A DNA stretch of 64,000 nt from Opacimonas immobilis (GTDB lineage Bacteria; Pseudomonadota; Gammaproteobacteria; Enterobacterales; Alteromonadaceae): contig NZ_CP182485.1 in assembly GCF_048282545.1 (NCBI RefSeq), positions 1,426,001 to 1,490,000 on the forward strand. The letters are read 5' to 3'. Made by a program: the position numbers and the translations under genes. Below the pieces are notes generated by a model, which saw only the letters and a list, made by a program, of their open reading frames with translations, was not told where the DNA came from and made no database searches. Shown here one piece after another: positions 61,735 through 64,000 of this stretch (the first letter of the stretch is position 1; every line of letters begins with the position of its first letter).

Positions 61735-61986
61735 ATGGATTCTTATCAAACGGCCATTTTAGATGCGATGGGCATTGCTCGTCATTCTTACAAAGATCCT
61801 TCTGTGCAAGCCTTTGCCACTCAGCCTATGCTCACGGATCTGCAAGTGGCTATGCCGCACCTGCGTTTTGTGGTGTCCGATCAGGTTGCACTAGAAGAGG
61901 GGATTGTCAAACTTCCTGCCTCTCCGTCTGCCCAACACAAACGCGATATTTGGTTAGCGTATTGTCAACACACTCATGCACAGTAG
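61735..61986 (+). CDS. holD: Short HolD-like protein (DNA polymerase III psi subunit candidate)
   Basis: 83 residues, against 137 in E. coli. The N-terminus ILDAMGIARHSYK resembles the chi-binding LQQLGITQW region of psi, and the C-terminal AQHKRDIWLAYCQHTH resembles RAALWQQICTYEH. The middle of the protein is missing relative to E. coli. It overlaps rimI by 11 bp, and holD-rimI is a standard gammaproteobacterial pair. Psi links the clamp loader to chi and SSB. Assignment rests on weak similarity plus synteny. Confidence 0.65.
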   Translation: MDSYQTAILDAMGIARHSYKDPSVQAFATQPMLTDLQVAMPHLRFVVSDQVALEEGIVKLPASPSAQHKRDIWLAYCQHTHAQ

Positions 61987-62470
61987 GCAATGTCTATATT
62001 TAGGTGAGCAAGACGCCATCAGGGCCTACCAAATCATGCGCGATGCTCAGCCTCATGCGTGGTCATTTGATACGTTTCAATCTTGTTTATCACACCCTTA
62101 TCAAGCCATTGGCTTATTTGACCACAGCGAACTGCAAGGTTTCTATATTATCCATGAGGTCACAACTGCAGAGCACAAAGAATGGTCGCTTATGGAAATC
62201 GTGGTAAATCCATTGCAACAAGGGCAAGGCTTGGGAACCTTGTTGTTAAATGACCTTCTGAGTCGGGCACGCAGAGTTGATGTGAATGAAATATGGTTGG
62301 AGGTCAGAGCATCGAATCACAACGCGATCCATCTCTATCGCAAAACCGGTTTTGTGCAAATTGATGTGCGCAAAAACTATTACCCAACCGATGATAATCG
62401 GGAAGATGGTTTGGTTATGTGTCACTACCCACTTTCAACATCTAATCGCAATACAACCACGATCGATTAA
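61976..62470 (+). CDS. rimI: RimI, ribosomal protein S18-alanine N-acetyltransferase
   Basis: 164 residues. GNAT fold with HPYQAIGLFDHSELQGFYIIHEV, MEIVVNPLQQGQGLGTLLLNDLLSRAR (acetyl-CoA site) and the RimI C-terminus EIWLEVRASNHNAIHLYRKTGFVQIDVRKNYYP, which is diagnostic (LEVRxSNxxA...LYxxxGF...RxxYY). It acetylates the N-terminal alanine of S18. Start ATG overlaps the holD end. Confidence 0.92.
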   Translation: MHSRQCLYLGEQDAIRAYQIMRDAQPHAWSFDTFQSCLSHPYQAIGLFDHSELQGFYIIHEVTTAEHKEWSLMEIVVNPLQQGQGLGTLLLNDLLSRARRVDVNEIWLEVRASNHNAIHLYRKTGFVQIDVRKNYYPTDDNREDGLVMCHYPLSTSNRNTTTID

Positions 62471-62553
62471 ATCGTATATTGTACATTTCACGATCAGCTT
62501 ATTTTCTTAAGGCATGGTATAATTTTTGTTTTACATCGTGAGAATATTCAATC

Positions 62554-62901
62554 ATGTCGTCTACTTCAGAACTTCCGCCCTGTCCACAATGTCACTCTGA
62601 ATATACCTACAACGACCGCAATCTTGTTGTGTGTTCTATGTGTGGTTTTGAATGGGATCCACAGTCACTTGCTGATGAAGACAACATCACAGCAACGGAC
62701 GCAAATGGCACTGTGTTGCAGGAGGGGGATAAAGCCACAGTGGTCAAAGATCTCAAAATCAAAGGCAGTTCACAGGTAATAAAAGTCGGAACAAAGCTCG
62801 TGATTCGTCGTATTAAAGACGCCAAAGACCACGAATTAGACTGCCGTGTCGATGGAGTAGGCGAAATGATGGTGACGGCGAAGTTTGTGAAGAAGGCATA
62901 G
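62554..62901 (+). CDS. yjdM: YjdM/PhnA-family zinc-ribbon protein
   Basis: 115 residues (E. coli YjdM/PhnA is 111). An N-terminal zinc ribbon with two Cys pairs (PPCPQCHSEYTYNDRNLVVCSMCGFEW, CxxC-x15-CxxC) precedes an SH3-like PhnA domain (VLQEGDKATVVKDLKIKGSSQVIKVGTK). Despite the old name it is not established in phosphonate breakdown. Single gene with its own start after rimI. Confidence 0.93.
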   Translation: MSSTSELPPCPQCHSEYTYNDRNLVVCSMCGFEWDPQSLADEDNITATDANGTVLQEGDKATVVKDLKIKGSSQVIKVGTKLVIRRIKDAKDHELDCRVDGVGEMMVTAKFVKKA

Positions 62902-62997
62902 TGAGAGAGAAGAATCATTCACTGCATAGACTATTTTTGGTAAGATATTGCGAATGAATGATGCGTTATAACTTGCGCTAGATAGGAACAAAAATAC

Positions 62998-64000
62998 ATG
63001 GCAAATGCCGATTTTTTAAACGAAATAAACAAGCGAAAAACGTTCGCAATTATTTCGCACCCGGATGCGGGTAAAACCACCATCACTGAAAAAGTCTTGT
63101 TATTCGGAAACGCCTTACAAAAAGCGGGTACCGTAAAGGGTAAGAAATCTGGCCAGCACGCCAAGTCAGACTGGATGGAAATGGAAAAAGAGCGTGGGAT
63201 CTCCGTTTCAACCTCGGTGATGCAATTCCCTTACGGTGAACATTTGGTCAATCTTCTCGATACCCCAGGGCACGAGGATTTCTCAGAAGATACATATCGG
63301 ACTCTGACCGCAGTGGATTCGTGTTTAATGGTAATTGATGCGGCGAAAGGGGTTGAAGATCGCACCCGTAAGCTGATGGAAGTCACCCGTCTGCGCGATA
63401 CGCCTATCATCACGTTTATGAACAAGCTTGACCGTGATATCCGTGACCCGATGGAGCTACTTGATGAAGTCGAGAATGAGTTAAACATTGCCTGTGCCCC
63501 AATTACTTGGCCTATCGGCTGCGGTAAGTTGTTTAAAGGGGTGTACCACTTACAACGCGACGAAACGATTTTGTATGCGACTGGCCAAGGCCACACCATA
63601 CAAGATGTGCGCATCATCAAAGGATTGGATAACCCCGAATTGGATGAGGCAGTAACCAACGACCTGGCAACGCAATTGCGCGAAGAACTGGAGTTGGTGA
63701 TGGGGGCATCCAACGAATTTGATCAAGAACTGTTTTTAGACGGTCAGCTTACGCCTGTCTTCTTTGGTACTGCGTTAGGTAATTTTGGTGTCGATCATAT
63801 GTTGGATGGCCTCACTGCGTGGGCGCCTGAGCCACAGCCTCGTGAAACGGACAAAGATACCAAAATTGGCGCAGATAATACCAAATTCAGTGGATTTGTG
63901 TTTAAAATTCAAGCCAATATGGATCCCAAGCATCGTGACCGCATTGCGTTTTGTCGAATCGTATCTGGCAAATATGAAAAAGGCATGAAAATGCGCCATA
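62998..64000 (+). CDS. prfC: Peptide chain release factor 3 (partial, 3' end outside window)
   Basis: The first 334 residues, running off the right edge. GTPase motifs are HPDAGKTTITEK (G1), KERGISVSTSV (G2), LDTPGHEDFSEDTYRTLTAVD (G3) and TFMNKLDRDIRDP (G4), in the RF3-specific form; domain 2 begins near residue 300 (TKFSGFVFKIQANMDPKHRDRIAF). RF3 recycles RF1/RF2 after peptide release. Start ATG at 62998. Confidence 0.95.
   Translation, partial: MANADFLNEINKRKTFAIISHPDAGKTTITEKVLLFGNALQKAGTVKGKKSGQHAKSDWMEMEKERGISVSTSVMQFPYGEHLVNLLDTPGHEDFSEDTYRTLTAVDSCLMVIDAAKGVEDRTRKLMEVTRLRDTPIITFMNKLDRDIRDPMELLDEVENELNIACAPITWPIGCGKLFKGVYHLQRDETILYATGQGHTIQDVRIIKGLDNPELDEAVTNDLATQLREELELVMGASNEFDQELFLDGQLTPVFFGTALGNFGVDHMLDGLTAWAPEPQPRETDKDTKIGADNTKFSGFVFKIQANMDPKHRDRIAFCRIVSGKYEKGMKMRH

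Noticed and set aside
1..64000. CRISPR arrays, insertion sequences, prophage or integrases
   Set aside because: No regularly spaced direct repeats, transposase or integrase motifs were seen on reading either strand; the tRNA-Trp gene shows no nearby attachment duplicate.

Overview
The window looks like chromosomal DNA of a marine gammaproteobacterium, most likely in the Alteromonadales. The signs are the sap-pspF/pspABC neighbourhood, tyrR, a TonB2-type energy cluster with a DUF3450 gene, several TonB-dependent receptors, tmcA, rfaH, holD-rimI and prfC. This placement comes from gene families and synteny; no 16S gene is present. sapA at the left edge and prfC at the right edge are cut by the window ends. 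No insertion sequence, prophage or CRISPR array was seen.

Region by region. 1-4230: sapA and pspF on the minus strand, divergent from pspABC, which has a sigma-54 type promoter. 4247-8296: tyrR, maiA and an Lrp-type regulator divergent from a branched-chain/aromatic amino-acid dehydrogenase; together an amino-acid catabolism block. 8353-8460: the SRP RNA. 8740-19510: a TonB-dependent receptor, a methyltransferase, a secreted S9 peptidase, then DUF3450-TtpC-ExbB-ExbD-TonB-TPR, a peptide-import style region. 19564-23287: tmcA and an orphan histidine kinase. 23350-26828: a TPP riboswitch followed by an outer-membrane receptor, a PnuT-like permease and a kinase, which reads as a thiamine salvage operon. 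26873-28358: tRNA-Trp, rfaH and a class II glutamine amidotransferase. 28541-32051: four sugar-acid catabolism genes in two converging pairs. 32112-33183: elaA and a small secreted protein.

The most striking part is 33267-57041. A plus-strand operon (STAS, OmpA-like lipoprotein, six-SLBB export protein, degenerate CpsD-like ATPase, RsbW-REC-PP2C protein) has the same order and domain content as sypABCDE, the biofilm regulation and export genes of Vibrio fischeri. It converges with an approximately 18-kb minus-strand run of twelve genes: phosphomannomutase, a 1120-residue protein with three glycosyltransferase modules, flippase, ligase/polymerase, a LruC/DUF4114 secreted protein, a lipoprotein, a GGDEF diguanylate cyclase, glycosyltransferases, a Wzz-like protein and a secreted glycoside-hydrolase-like protein. 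I infer an exopolysaccharide matrix system governed by a serine-phosphorylation partner switch and with its own c-di-GMP enzyme. RfaH, an elongation factor for long polysaccharide operons, is encoded in the same window, but I found no usable ops site.

57161-64000: acuI-prpE (acrylate/propionate activation and reduction), qmcA-nfeD, a short holD with rimI, yjdM and the start of prfC.
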